64,000 bases of DNA, taken from assembly GCA_015060105.1 (NCBI GenBank), contig SUZD01000003.1, positions 62,001 to 126,000 on the forward strand. Reading direction: 5' to 3'. The position numbers and the translations under genes were made by a program. Of this stretch, positions 9,493 through 18,543 are shown one piece after another. The DNA comes from Rikenellaceae bacterium (GTDB lineage Bacteria > Bacteroidota > Bacteroidia > Bacteroidales > Rikenellaceae). Within the stretch, counting starts at the first letter, position 1; each line of letters opens with the position of its first letter. The notes under the pieces were generated by a model. That model searched no databases and was not told the origin of the DNA. It saw nothing but the letters and a program-made list of their open reading frames with translations.

Positions 9493-10593
9493 TTATAGTG
9501 TTAGTACTCTTTTTCGGTATAGTTGGTCGCGTAGTTGAGGACGGAAGCCGGCTTCGCGAATAGCGGCTTGAATACCCTCGGCGTCGAACGAATTATGTGC
9601 TCCTGCGCTCGAAACGACATTCTCCTCAATCATAATTGAGCCCATATCGTTTGCGCCGCTGTGAAGAGCAATCTGTGCGGTCTGTTTTCCGACGGTGAGC
9701 CACGATGCTTGAATATTGCGTATGTTGTTCAGTATCAGTCGGCTTATGGCGATTATGCGTAGGTATTCGTTTGCCGAAAAACGGGTTGATATGCCCTCGT
9801 TTTCGAGAGGCGTTCCTGTGCTTCGGAAAATCCAGGGAATGAAGGCCACAAAGCCCCAATTACCCTCGGGAACACGACTTTGCAACTCACGAATAAGCAG
9901 TAGGTGCTCGATACGCTCTTCGACGCTTTCGATGTGTCCGTACATCATGGTTGCCGATGTCGCCAAATTCATCTTGTGCGCCTCGTGCATTACATCGCAC
10001 CAATCCTTTACGCTCGGCTTTGCGGGCGAGATTGCGCGTCGCACTCTGTCGGTCAAAATCTCGGCTCCGGCACCCGGCAACGAGTCTAAACCTGCCGCTA
10101 CCAAACGCTCCAAAGTCTCGCGATGCGAAAGACCGCTAATGCGCGCAATATGAGCAACTTCGGGCGCGCCCAATGCGTGCAGACGTACCTGCGGATAGAG
10201 CCTTTTGAGCGTGCTGAACAACTCCTCGTAATAGGCGATGTCGAGTTTGGGGTGCAGGCCTCCTTGCAGAAGTAGTTGGTCGCCACCCAAAGCGAGCATT
10301 GTTTCGATTTTGGAACAGTACTCTTCGATGGTGGTGATGAAATGACGCTCTCGTTGATGCGGTTTGCAGTGGAAGTTGCAGAATTTGCAACCCGAAATGC
10401 AGACATTCGTGATGTTCACATTTCGGTCAATCTGCCAAGTTACAACCTCGGGGTCATCAACTTTTGCTATGCGCAGACGGTTTGCAGCATCGGCAATCTC
10501 GGTGAGGGGTACATCATTATATAGTCCCAATGCCTCGTCAAACGATAGTGGCTCGCCTGCCAATGCCTTATATAGTGTCGAATCTTTTGTCAT
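9493..10593 (-). CDS. mqnC: Cyclic dehypoxanthinylfutalosine synthase
   Basis: Radical-SAM enzyme of the futalosine route to menaquinone. The 366-residue protein has the SAM cysteines C-x3-C-x2-C in NVCISGCKFCNFHC. It then has the MqnC-specific LLLQGGLHPKLDIAYYEELF, DSLPGAGAEILTDRVR and ATMMYGHIES. MqnE and other homologues differ at these places. It is followed 12 bp later by the secreted ADP-ribosylglycohydrolase and preceded by a ferredoxin, a plausible electron source for a radical-SAM enzyme, although a terminator-like hairpin lies between them. Confidence 0.93.
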   Translation of the reverse strand: MTKDSTLYKALAGEPLSFDEALGLYNDVPLTEIADAANRLRIAKVDDPEVVTWQIDRNVNITNVCISGCKFCNFHCKPHQRERHFITTIEEYCSKIETMLALGGDQLLLQGGLHPKLDIAYYEELFSTLKRLYPQVRLHALGAPEVAHIARISGLSHRETLERLVAAGLDSLPGAGAEILTDRVRRAISPAKPSVKDWCDVMHEAHKMNLATSATMMYGHIESVEERIEHLLLIRELQSRVPEGNWGFVAFIPWIFRSTGTPLENEGISTRFSANEYLRIIAISRLILNNIRNIQASWLTVGKQTAQIALHSGANDMGSIMIEENVVSSAGAHNSFDAEGIQAAIREAGFRPQLRDQLYRKRVLTL

Positions 10594-10609
10594 TTGTTTC
10601 TATATAAAC

Positions 10610-10640
10610 GAAGTGAGTGCCTACCACAAGCACTCACTTC
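10610..10640 (-). terminator. Hairpin between ferredoxin and mqnC
   Basis: Perfect 11-bp inverted repeat GAAGTGAGTGC / GCACTCACTTC with a 9-nt loop, followed on the minus strand by GTTTATATAG. The T-run is weak, so it may be an attenuator or processing site between the ferredoxin and mqnC. Confidence 0.5.
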
Positions 10641-10674
10641 GAAGTTAATGTGTTGCGGCTATCAGCCGTTGTGG

Positions 10675-10857
<183 letters not shown>

Positions 10858-10875
10858 TTAGTTGTTTGGTTGATG

Positions 10876-10907
10876 CAAATATAAAAAACTTATTTTATAA
10901 TATCAAA
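10876..10907 (-). promoter_or_regulatory. Ferredoxin promoter, TTTG-N20-TATATTTG
   Basis: On the minus strand, TTTG (10907-10904) and TATATTTG (10883-10876) are 20 bp apart, a full match to the Bacteroidota consensus. The -33 element lies inside the last codons of serS. The expected start is about 25 nt before the ferredoxin ATG. Confidence 0.75.
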
Positions 10908-12161
10908 TCCTGTGTAGGGACGAAGCGCCTCGGGGATTACAATACCCTCGGGAGTTTGGTTGTTCTCCAACAATGCTGCCACAATACGAGGCAATGCCAA
11001 AGAACTTCCGTTCAATGTGTGTGCCAACTGAATCTTTTTGTTGGCGTCACGATAGCGAAGTTTCAGACGGTTTGCTTGGAATGTCTCGAAGTTCGATACG
11101 CTCGAAACCTCCAACCAACGCTTTTGAGCCTTCGAATATACCTCGAAATCGTAGGTCAGAGCCGAAGTGAAACTCATATCGCCACCGCACAAACGCAGGA
11201 TACGATAGGGGAGTCCCAACGCCTTGACAAGCGACTCAACGTGTGCAACCATCTTGTCCAGAGCCTCGTAAGATTTTTCGGGGTGCTCAATGCGGACAAT
11301 CTCCACCTTGTCGAATTGGTGCAGACGGTTAAGACCACGAACATCTTTACCATAAGAGCCGGCCTCACGACGGAAACAGGGGGTGTAGGCAGTCATTGCG
11401 ATAGGCAACTCCTTCTCATCGACAATCGAATCGCGGTAGATGTTGGTTACAGGTACCTCGGCTGTGGGGATAAGATAGAAGTTGTCGGCAGTTGCGTGAT
11501 ACATCTGTCCCTCTTTGTCGGGCAACTGTCCTGTTCCGAATCCCGAAGCCTCGTTTACCATAATGGGAGGCTCAACTTCGAGGTATCCGGCCTCGGTGTT
11601 GCGATCAACGAAGAAGTTGATAAGGGCGCGTTGCAGACGGGCGCCTTTGCCTTTATAGACGGGAAAACCTGCGCCTGTGAGTTTAACACCCAACTCAAAG
11701 TCGATGATGTCGTACTTTGCTGCGAGCTCCCAGTGGGGCAAAACATCACCCTCCATCTCCAAACTGTCGTCCGATTGTTTTACTACGAGGTTATCCTCGG
11801 CAGTGCGACCTTGCGGTACGATTTCGTTGGGGAAGTTGGGCAATAAAACTATTTGTGCATTAAGTTCTTCGGCAGCTTTGTTCATTTGCTCGGTCAGAAC
11901 TTTCGATTGCTCTTTCATAGCACTTACACTCGCCTTGACGGTTTCGGCCTCGTCACGACGGCCCTGACCCATCAGAGCGCCAATTTGTTTGGCCGCTTTA
12001 TTCTGTTCTGCGAGCAGGTTATCTACTTGTGTTTGAAGAGATTTACGAAGGTCGTCAAGCTCTTCGATTTTGGCAATTATAGGAGCTGCATCCACCCCTT
12101 TGACGGCAAGACGCTCGATGGCATACTGCTTGTCGCCTCTGATTTGTTTAAGTGTAAGCAT
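10890..12161 (-). CDS. serS: Seryl-tRNA synthetase
   Basis: Class II aminoacyl-tRNA synthetase charging tRNA-Ser. The N-terminal long coiled-coil arm spans about residues 30-105 (KIEELDDLRKSLQTQVDNLL). The catalytic core contains LIPTAEVPVTN, then CFRREAGSYGKDVRGLNRLH (motif 2), and ends with NGSSLALPRIVAALLEN (motif 3). It has 423 residues, the usual length. I chose the ATG at 12161 (MLTLKQIRGDKQ); longer in-frame extension crosses the divergent promoter region and is not conserved. Confidence 0.96.
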   Translation of the reverse strand: MLTLKQIRGDKQYAIERLAVKGVDAAPIIAKIEELDDLRKSLQTQVDNLLAEQNKAAKQIGALMGQGRRDEAETVKASVSAMKEQSKVLTEQMNKAAEELNAQIVLLPNFPNEIVPQGRTAEDNLVVKQSDDSLEMEGDVLPHWELAAKYDIIDFELGVKLTGAGFPVYKGKGARLQRALINFFVDRNTEAGYLEVEPPIMVNEASGFGTGQLPDKEGQMYHATADNFYLIPTAEVPVTNIYRDSIVDEKELPIAMTAYTPCFRREAGSYGKDVRGLNRLHQFDKVEIVRIEHPEKSYEALDKMVAHVESLVKALGLPYRILRLCGGDMSFTSALTYDFEVYSKAQKRWLEVSSVSNFETFQANRLKLRYRDANKKIQLAHTLNGSSLALPRIVAALLENNQTPEGIVIPEALRPYTGFDIIK

Positions 12162-12183
12162 AATGTTTTTGGTTTTCGAAGGG

Positions 12184-12211
12184 CAAATATACTCTTTTTT
12201 GTGTATCTTTG
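12184..12211. promoter_or_regulatory. Divergent -7 elements for serS and the glutaminyl cyclase operon
   Basis: TATATTTG on the minus strand (12191-12184) lies 23 bases before the serS ATG, and TATCTTTG on the plus strand (12204-12211) lies 25 bases before the ATG at 12237. Neither has a perfect TTTG at -33. The two elements sit back to back, so polymerase binding may be mutually exclusive. Confidence 0.6.
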
Positions 12212-12236
12212 CACGATATATATTTATATTTTTCTT

Positions 12237-13052
12237 ATGCGAATGAGTTTTTGTGTCATATTTGCGTTGTTGATGATGGCTTGTGGCGGTACTACGGCCC
12301 GAAAAAGCGGTGCCGAGAGCGTTGCTGCCGTATCGACTGTCGAGGTGTCGGCACAATCGCCCAAACGATTGGAATATAGTGTTGTAGCAACCTATCCGCA
12401 CCAAACCGACCACTATACACAAGGACTTCTTTGGCACGACGGCAAACTATACGAAAGTACGGGGCAGTACGGAATGAGTGGTGTTTATGTCAAAACCCTC
12501 GAAGGTCGCATCGAACGCGAGATGTCGCTTGACCGCAAATACTTCGGCGAGGGAATAGCGATGCTTGACGATAAACTCTACTTGCTCACTTGGCTCGAAA
12601 ATAAGGGTTTTGTGCTGAATGGTGCTACTCTTGCTCCGCAAGGCGAGTTTTCGTATTCGGGCGAGGGTTGGGGTATAACCTCCGATAGTACCAAACTTTA
12701 TATGTCTGACGGCACACACATTCTCCGAGTACTCGACCCCGCAACGCTCAAAACGACGGGCCGTATTCATGTTCGCTTCGGCCAACGCTCAACCCCTATG
12801 CTCAATGAGTTGGAGTGGATTGACGGTCGCATTTGGGCAAACCTCTATGGCTATAACCGCATTGTTATTATAAATCCTACCAACGGACAAATCGAGGCTT
12901 ATCTCGACCTCGACGAGTTGGAGCAGACCCAAATCAATAACCTTCGACGAGATGTGTTGAACGGTATCGCCTATGATGCCGCTTCGGGTCGTATCTTTGT
13001 GACAGGCAAGAATTGGGATAAGATATTTGAAATTAAAATCCAGACTAAATAA
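12237..13052 (+). CDS. Glutaminyl-peptide cyclotransferase (plant/bacterial QC), lipoprotein
   Basis: Predicted to cyclise N-terminal glutamine to pyroglutamate on exported peptides. The 271-residue protein has a lipobox (MMAC, Cys16), so it is an envelope lipoprotein, followed by a beta-propeller-like glutamine cyclotransferase domain. Recognisable family text includes YPHQTDHYTQGLLWHDGKLY, STGQYGMSGV, NELEWIDGRIWANLYGYN and RDVLNGIAYD. The ATG at 12237 is preferred because a -7 element ends at 12211. Its stop codon shares one base with the metH start, so it heads the metH-metF operon. No metabolic reason for that linkage is obvious. Confidence 0.88.
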   Translation: MRMSFCVIFALLMMACGGTTARKSGAESVAAVSTVEVSAQSPKRLEYSVVATYPHQTDHYTQGLLWHDGKLYESTGQYGMSGVYVKTLEGRIEREMSLDRKYFGEGIAMLDDKLYLLTWLENKGFVLNGATLAPQGEFSYSGEGWGITSDSTKLYMSDGTHILRVLDPATLKTTGRIHVRFGQRSTPMLNELEWIDGRIWANLYGYNRIVIINPTNGQIEAYLDLDELEQTQINNLRRDVLNGIAYDAASGRIFVTGKNWDKIFEIKIQTK

Positions 13053-16000
13053 TGACTAAACCATTGATTACAGACGAAATAACCCGACGAATACTTGTGC
13101 TTGACGGTGGCTTTGGAACTATGGTTCAAGGCTATAATCTTGGCGAGGAGGAGTATCGTGGCGAGCGCTTTGCTGCGTGGCCCACACCGCTCAAAGGGTG
13201 TAATGACCTGCTTGTGATGACCGCTCCCGAGATTGTGGGCGAGATTCATGGCCGTTACCTCGAAGCGGGTGCCGATATTATCGAAACCTGCTCGTTCAAC
13301 GCCAATGCCGTTTCGCTTGCCGACTATGGCCTTTCGGAGTATGCCTACGAGATGGCTCGTGCTGCTGCCGAGGTGGCTCGTCGTGCTGCTGATGAGTTTG
13401 TGACCCCCGAACGCCCCCGTTTTGTGGCAGGCTCAATGGGTCCGACCAACCGTACCTCGTCAATAGCTTCGGATTTGAATAACCCTGCTGCTCGTGAAAT
13501 ATCGTTTGACCGCTTGGAGGCTGCTTACTATGACCAAGCGCGCGGCCTTGTTGATGGCGGAGTAGATGTGCTGCTTGTCGAGACGGTATTCGATACGCTC
13601 AACTGTAAGGCGGCGTTGAAGGCGATAGACCGCTTGTCGAGTGAGCGTGGAGTTCGTATCCCGACAATGCTCTCTTTGACACTTGCCGAGGGTGGCCGTA
13701 CCCTTTCGGGACAGACCATCGAGGCGTTCTATAACTCGGTATCGCACGCCGAATTGGTGTCGATTGGCTTTAACTGTGCCTTTGGTGCTCGCCAATTGTT
13801 GCCCTACCTCGAAGAGTTGTCGGCTCGCTCCGAGTATGCTGTGAGTGTCCACCCCAATGCAGGTCTTCCTAACCTTATGGGTGGCTACGATGAGACACCG
13901 CAGATGTTTGCCGATGATGTCGAGGAGTATCTTAGTCGTGGACTTGTAAATATCGTGGGTGGCTGTTGCGGAACAACACCCGAACATATACGATTGGTTG
14001 CATCGCTTGTCGGAGGATACTCTCCGCGTGTGACCCCAGCCCGTCGTGGCGAGAGTACAGCCAGCGGTTTGGAGGGGCTTACAATCGACCACTCGCGCAA
14101 CTTTGTCAATGTTGGAGAGCGTACCAATGTCGCTGGCTCGGCCAAGTTTGCCCGCTTGATACGCGAGGAGGATTACGATACAGCATTGACCATTGCCCGC
14201 TCGCAAGTTGAGGCGGGAGCGCAAATTATCGACGTTTGTATGGACGATGGTATGATTGACGGAGTGAGGGCGATGACCACATTCCTGAATATCATTGCAT
14301 CGGACCCCGAAACTGCGCGTGTTCCCGTGATGATTGACTCTTCGTCGTGGGAGGTGCTCGAAGCGGGCTTGAAAGTGACCCAAGGTAAGAGTATCGTAAA
14401 CTCCATTTCGCTCAAAGAGGGCGAGGAGGAGTTTTTGCGTAAGGCTCGCGCTATTCACGCCTACGGAGCTATGGCGGTCGTTATGCTCTTCGACGAGAAG
14501 GGGCAAGCCGATACTTATGCTCGTAAGATTGAGGTTGCCGAGCGTGCCTATCGTCTGCTGACCGAGGCGGGATTTCCTGCGTGGGATATAATTTTCGACC
14601 CCAACATTTTGGCGGTTGCGACGGGTATCGAACAACATAACACCTATGGCGTCGATTTTATCGAGGCTACACGATGGATTAAACAAAATCTGCCCGGTGC
14701 CAAAGTTAGTGGCGGAGTGAGCAACTTGTCGTTCTCGTTCCGAGGTAATAACCCTGTGCGTGAGGCTATGCACTCGGTATTCCTCTACCACGCAATAGAG
14801 GCGGGTATGGATATGGGCATTGTAAACCCCGCGATGTTGCAGGTTTATAGCCAAATTGAGCCGACACTGCTCGAATTGTGCGAGGATGTGGTGCTGAATC
14901 GCCGTGCAGATGCAACCGAGCGTCTTGCCGAATATGCCGAAAGGCTCAAAGGCCAGAGTGCAGGTGGCGCACAAGTTGCGGCGGCAGAGGCTTGGCGTGA
15001 GGGAACTTTGGCCGAGCGTATCAATTACGCTATGCTCAAAGGTAACACCGACCACATCGCCGAAGATGCAATGGAGGCTTTGAGTGCCGAGGGTACTCCG
15101 CTGGCTGTTATTGATAATCTGCTGATGCCCGCGATGACCCGCGTTGGCGAACTATTTGGCGAGGGCAAGATGTTCCTACCACAGGTGGTTAAGAGTGCCC
15201 GTGTGATGAAACGTGCCGTTGAGGTGCTGACCCCCTACATAGAGCAAGGCGAGGCGAAGGCGGCGGGTAAATTCCTTATTGCAACCGTCAAAGGCGATGT
15301 TCACGATATTGGTAAGAATATAGTATCGGTGGTGGCTGCTTGTAATGGCTACCAAATCAAAGACCTCGGAGTTATGGTCGAAACCGAGCGCGTAGTCGAG
15401 GAGGCTATTGCGTGGGGCGCCGATGTTGTCGGTTTGAGCGGACTTATTACCCCGAGCCTTGACGAGATGATTAAGGTGGTGCGCGAGTTTGAGCGTCGTG
15501 GTGTACAAATCCCCGTTATTATTGGAGGTGCAACCACTTCGGAACTGCATACTGCTGTCAAAATAGCACCCGAATATTCGGGCTTGGTTGTCCGTAGCCG
15601 TGATGCTTCGAGCAATGTTCAGATATTGGCTTCGCTTATGGGTGCCGACCGCGAGGAGTATATCGCTTCGGTTAAGGCGCACCAAGAGGAGTTGCGCGAA
15701 GGTTACCTCCGAGGCTCCGAACGCCGTACCCTCAAACCTATCGAGGAGTGCCGCAACCAAAGCCGTGTGAAACAAGCTGGCGAAATTGTCGCTCCGCGCA
15801 AAGTGGGCCGTAGTGTGCTGCATAAGTTCGAGATTGAGAATGTCGAGCCCTATATAAATTGGAACTATCTGCTCTCGGCTTGGCAGATTAAGGGCCGTTA
15901 TCCCGAGGTGTTGGAGTCGCCCGAGAAAGGTGAGGAGGCTCGTAAGGTTATGACCGATGCGCGCGCACTGCTCGAACAAATCAAGAAAGACGGCTCGCTG

Positions 16001-16657
16001 CAACTCAATGGCGTGGTAGGTATCTATCCCGCAAACCGCGAGGGTGACGACATCGTTGTAGAGTGTAAGGGCAAAAAATATCGCCTGCCACAACTGCGTA
16101 ATCAACTTTCGGACGGACTTTCGGTTGCTGACTATGTTGCCACAGCCGATGCAGGAACTGACTATATTGGAGTGTTTGCCGTAACGGGAGGTATGGGCCT
16201 TGCCGAGTTGGCGCAAAAGTATCGTGATGCGGGTGATGATTATAACGCTATTATGGCGAAGTTGTTGGCAGACCGCCTCACCGAAGCATTTGCCGAGGTT
16301 ATGCACGCCTTTGTTCGTGAGGTTATGTGGGGCTATCAAACCGAGCCTATGTCGCCCGAAGATGCGGTTGCCGAGAAGTATGTCGGTCGTCGCTACGCCT
16401 TTGGCTACCCCGCAACTCCCGACCACACCCACAAACGCGAGGTGTTCGAGATGCTTGATGTGCAGATGCTGACCGGTATGACACTTACCGAAAACTGTAT
16501 GATTGAGCCGGGAGAGGCCCTTTGCGGTATTATTATTGCCGACCCTTCGGCTTCGTATTTCGGAGTGGGCGAGATTGGTGAAGACCAACTTGCGGACTAT
16601 GCTGCTCGTCGTGGCACCTCGGCAGAGGAGATTAAAAAATACATTTCAAAAATTTAG
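13052..16657 (+). CDS. metH: Cobalamin-dependent methionine synthase
   Basis: Transfers the methyl of 5-methyl-THF through cobalamin to homocysteine. The full-length 1201-residue protein has four modules. The homocysteine domain comes first (about 1-330), with zinc ligand Cys near 207 and GGCCGTTPEH near 308. The pterin domain runs about 350-620 (NVGERTNVAGSAKF). The cap/B12 domain runs about 650-880, with GDVHDIGKNIV supplying the cobalt-binding His. The C-terminal SAM-dependent reactivation domain contains YAFGYPATPDH and SYFGVGEIGEDQ. It overlaps the preceding stop by one base and is followed 7 bp later by metF. No cobalamin riboswitch fits upstream. Confidence 0.97.
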   Translation: MTKPLITDEITRRILVLDGGFGTMVQGYNLGEEEYRGERFAAWPTPLKGCNDLLVMTAPEIVGEIHGRYLEAGADIIETCSFNANAVSLADYGLSEYAYEMARAAAEVARRAADEFVTPERPRFVAGSMGPTNRTSSIASDLNNPAAREISFDRLEAAYYDQARGLVDGGVDVLLVETVFDTLNCKAALKAIDRLSSERGVRIPTMLSLTLAEGGRTLSGQTIEAFYNSVSHAELVSIGFNCAFGARQLLPYLEELSARSEYAVSVHPNAGLPNLMGGYDETPQMFADDVEEYLSRGLVNIVGGCCGTTPEHIRLVASLVGGYSPRVTPARRGESTASGLEGLTIDHSRNFVNVGERTNVAGSAKFARLIREEDYDTALTIARSQVEAGAQIIDVCMDDGMIDGVRAMTTFLNIIASDPETARVPVMIDSSSWEVLEAGLKVTQGKSIVNSISLKEGEEEFLRKARAIHAYGAMAVVMLFDEKGQADTYARKIEVAERAYRLLTEAGFPAWDIIFDPNILAVATGIEQHNTYGVDFIEATRWIKQNLPGAKVSGGVSNLSFSFRGNNPVREAMHSVFLYHAIEAGMDMGIVNPAMLQVYSQIEPTLLELCEDVVLNRRADATERLAEYAERLKGQSAGGAQVAAAEAWREGTLAERINYAMLKGNTDHIAEDAMEALSAEGTPLAVIDNLLMPAMTRVGELFGEGKMFLPQVVKSARVMKRAVEVLTPYIEQGEAKAAGKFLIATVKGDVHDIGKNIVSVVAACNGYQIKDLGVMVETERVVEEAIAWGADVVGLSGLITPSLDEMIKVVREFERRGVQIPVIIGGATTSELHTAVKIAPEYSGLVVRSRDASSNVQILASLMGADREEYIASVKAHQEELREGYLRGSERRTLKPIEECRNQSRVKQAGEIVAPRKVGRSVLHKFEIENVEPYINWNYLLSAWQIKGRYPEVLESPEKGEEARKVMTDARALLEQIKKDGSLQLNGVVGIYPANREGDDIVVECKGKKYRLPQLRNQLSDGLSVADYVATADAGTDYIGVFAVTGGMGLAELAQKYRDAGDDYNAIMAKLLADRLTEAFAEVMHAFVREVMWGYQTEPMSPEDAVAEKYVGRRYAFGYPATPDHTHKREVFEMLDVQMLTGMTLTENCMIEPGEALCGIIIADPSASYFGVGEIGEDQLADYAARRGTSAEEIKKYISKI

Positions 16658-16664
16658 AAACACA

Positions 16665-17627
16665 ATGCAGGTTAAAGATATAATAGCACAGGCGCAAAGC
16701 GAAAAACGAGCTCGATTTTCGTTTGAATTGCTCCCGCCACTCAAAGGCGACGGAACCGAGAAGGTATTCGAGGCGATTGATACTTTGAAGGAGTTCTCGC
16801 CCGCCTTTATTCACGTTACCTTCCACCGCGAACTTGTCAAAACGACACCGCTGGCAGACGGAACTATCGAACGCCACATCGACCGCCATCGCCCTGGTAC
16901 TGTTGGTATTTCGGCGGCGATTAAGGCGCGCTATGGCATTGATACCGTTCCGCACCTTATCTGTGGCGGTCATTCCAAATATGATATCGAGGACCTTTTG
17001 ATTGATATGGATTTCTTGGGTCTGGATACCTTGATGGCTCTGCGTGGTGATGCTATGAAGGGCGAGCCGTCGTTTGTGCCCCACCCGCAAGGACACGCCC
17101 ACGCAGCCGACCTTGTGCGTCAAATCTCGGCAATGAATCGTGGCGAATTTCTCGATCCCGAAGATGGCGTTTCGCACCGCTCGAACTTCTGTATCGGCGT
17201 TGCGGGATACCCCGAAACTCACGGCGACGCCATAAGTGCCGAAGATGATATTCTCCGTCTTAAAGAGAAGGTAGATGCGGGTGCCGACTATGTTATTACG
17301 CAGATGTTCTTCGATAACCGCAAGTATTTTGACTTTGTGGATAAGTGTCAAAAGGTGGGAATCAATGTGCCTATTATTCCGGGTATTAAACCGCTGTCCA
17401 CTCTCAAACATCTCGACGTACTGCCCCGTATCTTTTGGTGCGAATTGCCCGAGGATTTGCGTCGTCGTGCTGCGCGTTGTACTTCGAATAGTGATATGCG
17501 TAAGTTTGGCGTGGAGTGGGCGAGTGAGCAATCCGAGGAGTTGATAAAGGCTGGATTGCCTGTTATTCACTACTATTCGATGGGTAGGACTGATAATGTG
17601 GCGCAGATTGTTAGTAATGTATTCTAA
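16665..17627 (+). CDS. metF: Methylenetetrahydrofolate reductase
   Basis: Flavoenzyme reducing 5,10-methylene-THF to 5-methyl-THF, the methyl donor for MetH encoded immediately upstream. It has 320 residues with typical motifs: FSFELLPPLKGDG at the N-terminus, the substrate-region MALRGD, NFCIGVAGYPETH, and ADYVITQMFFDN near 205. The start is the ATG at 16665 (MQVKDIIAQAQ), 7 bp after the metH stop; in-frame upstream codons belong to an overlapping frame inside metH. Confidence 0.96.
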   Translation: MQVKDIIAQAQSEKRARFSFELLPPLKGDGTEKVFEAIDTLKEFSPAFIHVTFHRELVKTTPLADGTIERHIDRHRPGTVGISAAIKARYGIDTVPHLICGGHSKYDIEDLLIDMDFLGLDTLMALRGDAMKGEPSFVPHPQGHAHAADLVRQISAMNRGEFLDPEDGVSHRSNFCIGVAGYPETHGDAISAEDDILRLKEKVDAGADYVITQMFFDNRKYFDFVDKCQKVGINVPIIPGIKPLSTLKHLDVLPRIFWCELPEDLRRRAARCTSNSDMRKFGVEWASEQSEELIKAGLPVIHYYSMGRTDNVAQIVSNVF

Positions 17628-17630
17628 AAG

Positions 17631-17955
17631 CTGTATAACAAGGTAATTTCTGCGTTATACTCAAACGGGGAGTCCTCACATACGTCAAGTATGCTGCGGC
17701 TCCCCGTTTTTCGCAAGCCTTGAAATTCCTCTTGTTATACAACTTTTGTTTTTTTTAGCGGTAAGGTGATTTCTGCGTTACACTCAAACGGGGAGTCCTC
17801 ACATACGTCAAGTATGCTGCGGCTCCCCTTTTTCGCAAGCCTTGAAATTCCTCTTGTTATACAACTTTTGTTTTTTTAGCGGTAAGGTAATTTCTGCGTT
17901 ACGCTCAAACGGGGAGTCTCACATACGCTATGTATGCTGCGGCTCCCCGTTTCTC
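17631..17955. repeat. Three tandem copies of a ~120-bp palindromic repeat
   Basis: Copies begin near 17641, 17764 and 17885, giving periods of 123 and 121 bp. Each starts aggtRatttctgcgtta, has a core CTCACATAC-N5-GTATGCTGCG inside a stem ACGGGGAG/CTCCCCGT, and ends with gaaattcctcttgttatacaac, which mirrors the 5' end. The third copy is truncated at its right end near 17955. The core loop varies while its CATAC/GTATG stem is constant. A diverged fourth copy lies at 21938-22045. The 413-bp interval 17628-18040 holds no gene, only these repeats and the tRNA-His terminator. Confidence 0.9.
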
Positions 17956-18006
17956 AATCCCTAACTTCCCTAAACTCTTTAACCTCCCTAAATTCCCTAT
18001 CAATAA

Positions 18007-18038
18007 AAAAAACACCTCGAATTATTCGAGGTGTTTTT
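18007..18038 (-). terminator. Terminator after tRNA-His
   Basis: On the minus strand, AAACACCTCGAA / TTCGAGGTGTTT forms a long stem with a 3-nt loop followed by a T8 run. It closes the tRNA-Glu/rpsT/tRNA-His unit. Confidence 0.85.
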
Positions 18039-18040
18039 CT

Positions 18041-18115
18041 GGGTGGATGATGGGGCTCGAACCCACGACACTCGGAACCACAATCCGATGCTCTGCCAAC
18101 TGAGCTACAACCACC
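18041..18115 (-). tRNA. tRNA-His (GTG)
   Basis: 75-nt cloverleaf with anticodon GTG in loop TTGTGGT, D-arm AGCTCAGTTGGCAGAGC and T-loop TTCGAGC. Position 18115 encodes the extra G-1 opposite C73, as expected for tRNA-His. The acceptor stem read from sequence has a U5-U68 mismatch; the other pairs are canonical. No CCA is encoded. Confidence 0.93.
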
Positions 18116-18157
18116 ATTTAGTGCTCCTCTCAGGCGGGAACACATTACCTAAACTTG

Positions 18158-18409
18158 TTAGAGAGCGTTAACGTGACCTGCCAAGCTGCTCTTCAAGTTA
18201 CCTGCCTTGTTTTTGTGAATGATGTTTTTCTTTGCAAGTTTGTCAAGCATCGACGATACTTTCGACAACATCTTCTCGGCAGCAGCCTTGTCAGTAGTGT
18301 TGCGCAAAGCTTTCACAGCAGTACGAGCACTTTTGTGCGAGTAACGGTTGCGCAATTTCTTGGTCTCGGTTTGGCGAATTCTCTTCTCAGATGATTTATG
18401 GTTTGCCAT
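18158..18409 (-). CDS. rpsT: 30S ribosomal protein S20
   Basis: Small-subunit protein binding the 5' domain and helix 44 of 16S rRNA. The 83-residue basic, all-helical sequence starts [20 protein letters not shown] and has the usual S20 length and composition. It lies between tRNA-Glu (42 bp upstream) and tRNA-His (42 bp downstream) on the same strand. No TAnnTTTG element is seen in the 42 bp before it, so it probably depends on the tRNA-Glu promoter. Confidence 0.96.
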   Translation of the reverse strand: MANHKSSEKRIRQTETKKLRNRYSHKSARTAVKALRNTTDKAAAEKMLSKVSSMLDKLAKKNIIHKNKAGNLKSSLAGHVNAL

Positions 18410-18451
18410 AGTTTTTCTCTGTAATTATTTAATTTTAATTTACTTAACTCG

Positions 18452-18523
18452 TAGCCCATAGGAGAGTCGAACTCCTCTTTCAAGAATGAAAATCTTGCGT
18501 CCTAACCGATAGACGAATGGGCC
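18452..18523 (-). tRNA. tRNA-Glu (TTC)
   Basis: 72-nt tRNA with anticodon TTC in loop TTTTCAT, acceptor GGCCCAT/ATGGGCT with a G1-U72 wobble, and T-loop TTCGACT. No CCA is encoded. A consensus promoter lies about 20 bp upstream. It is the first element of the transcript that continues into rpsT. Confidence 0.95.
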
Positions 18524-18543
18524 AAACTCCCTTTTTGTGGGTG

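Noticed and set aside
12162-13051. Cobalamin riboswitch upstream of metH or its operon
   Set aside because: The predicted operon leader is only about 20 nt and metH starts on the preceding stop codon; no room for the structure. The ABC importer leader at 21430-21445 is likewise too short.
17631-17955. CRISPR array
   Set aside because: Three units of ~121 bp with near-identical sequence throughout and no spacer/repeat alternation; no cas genes in the window.
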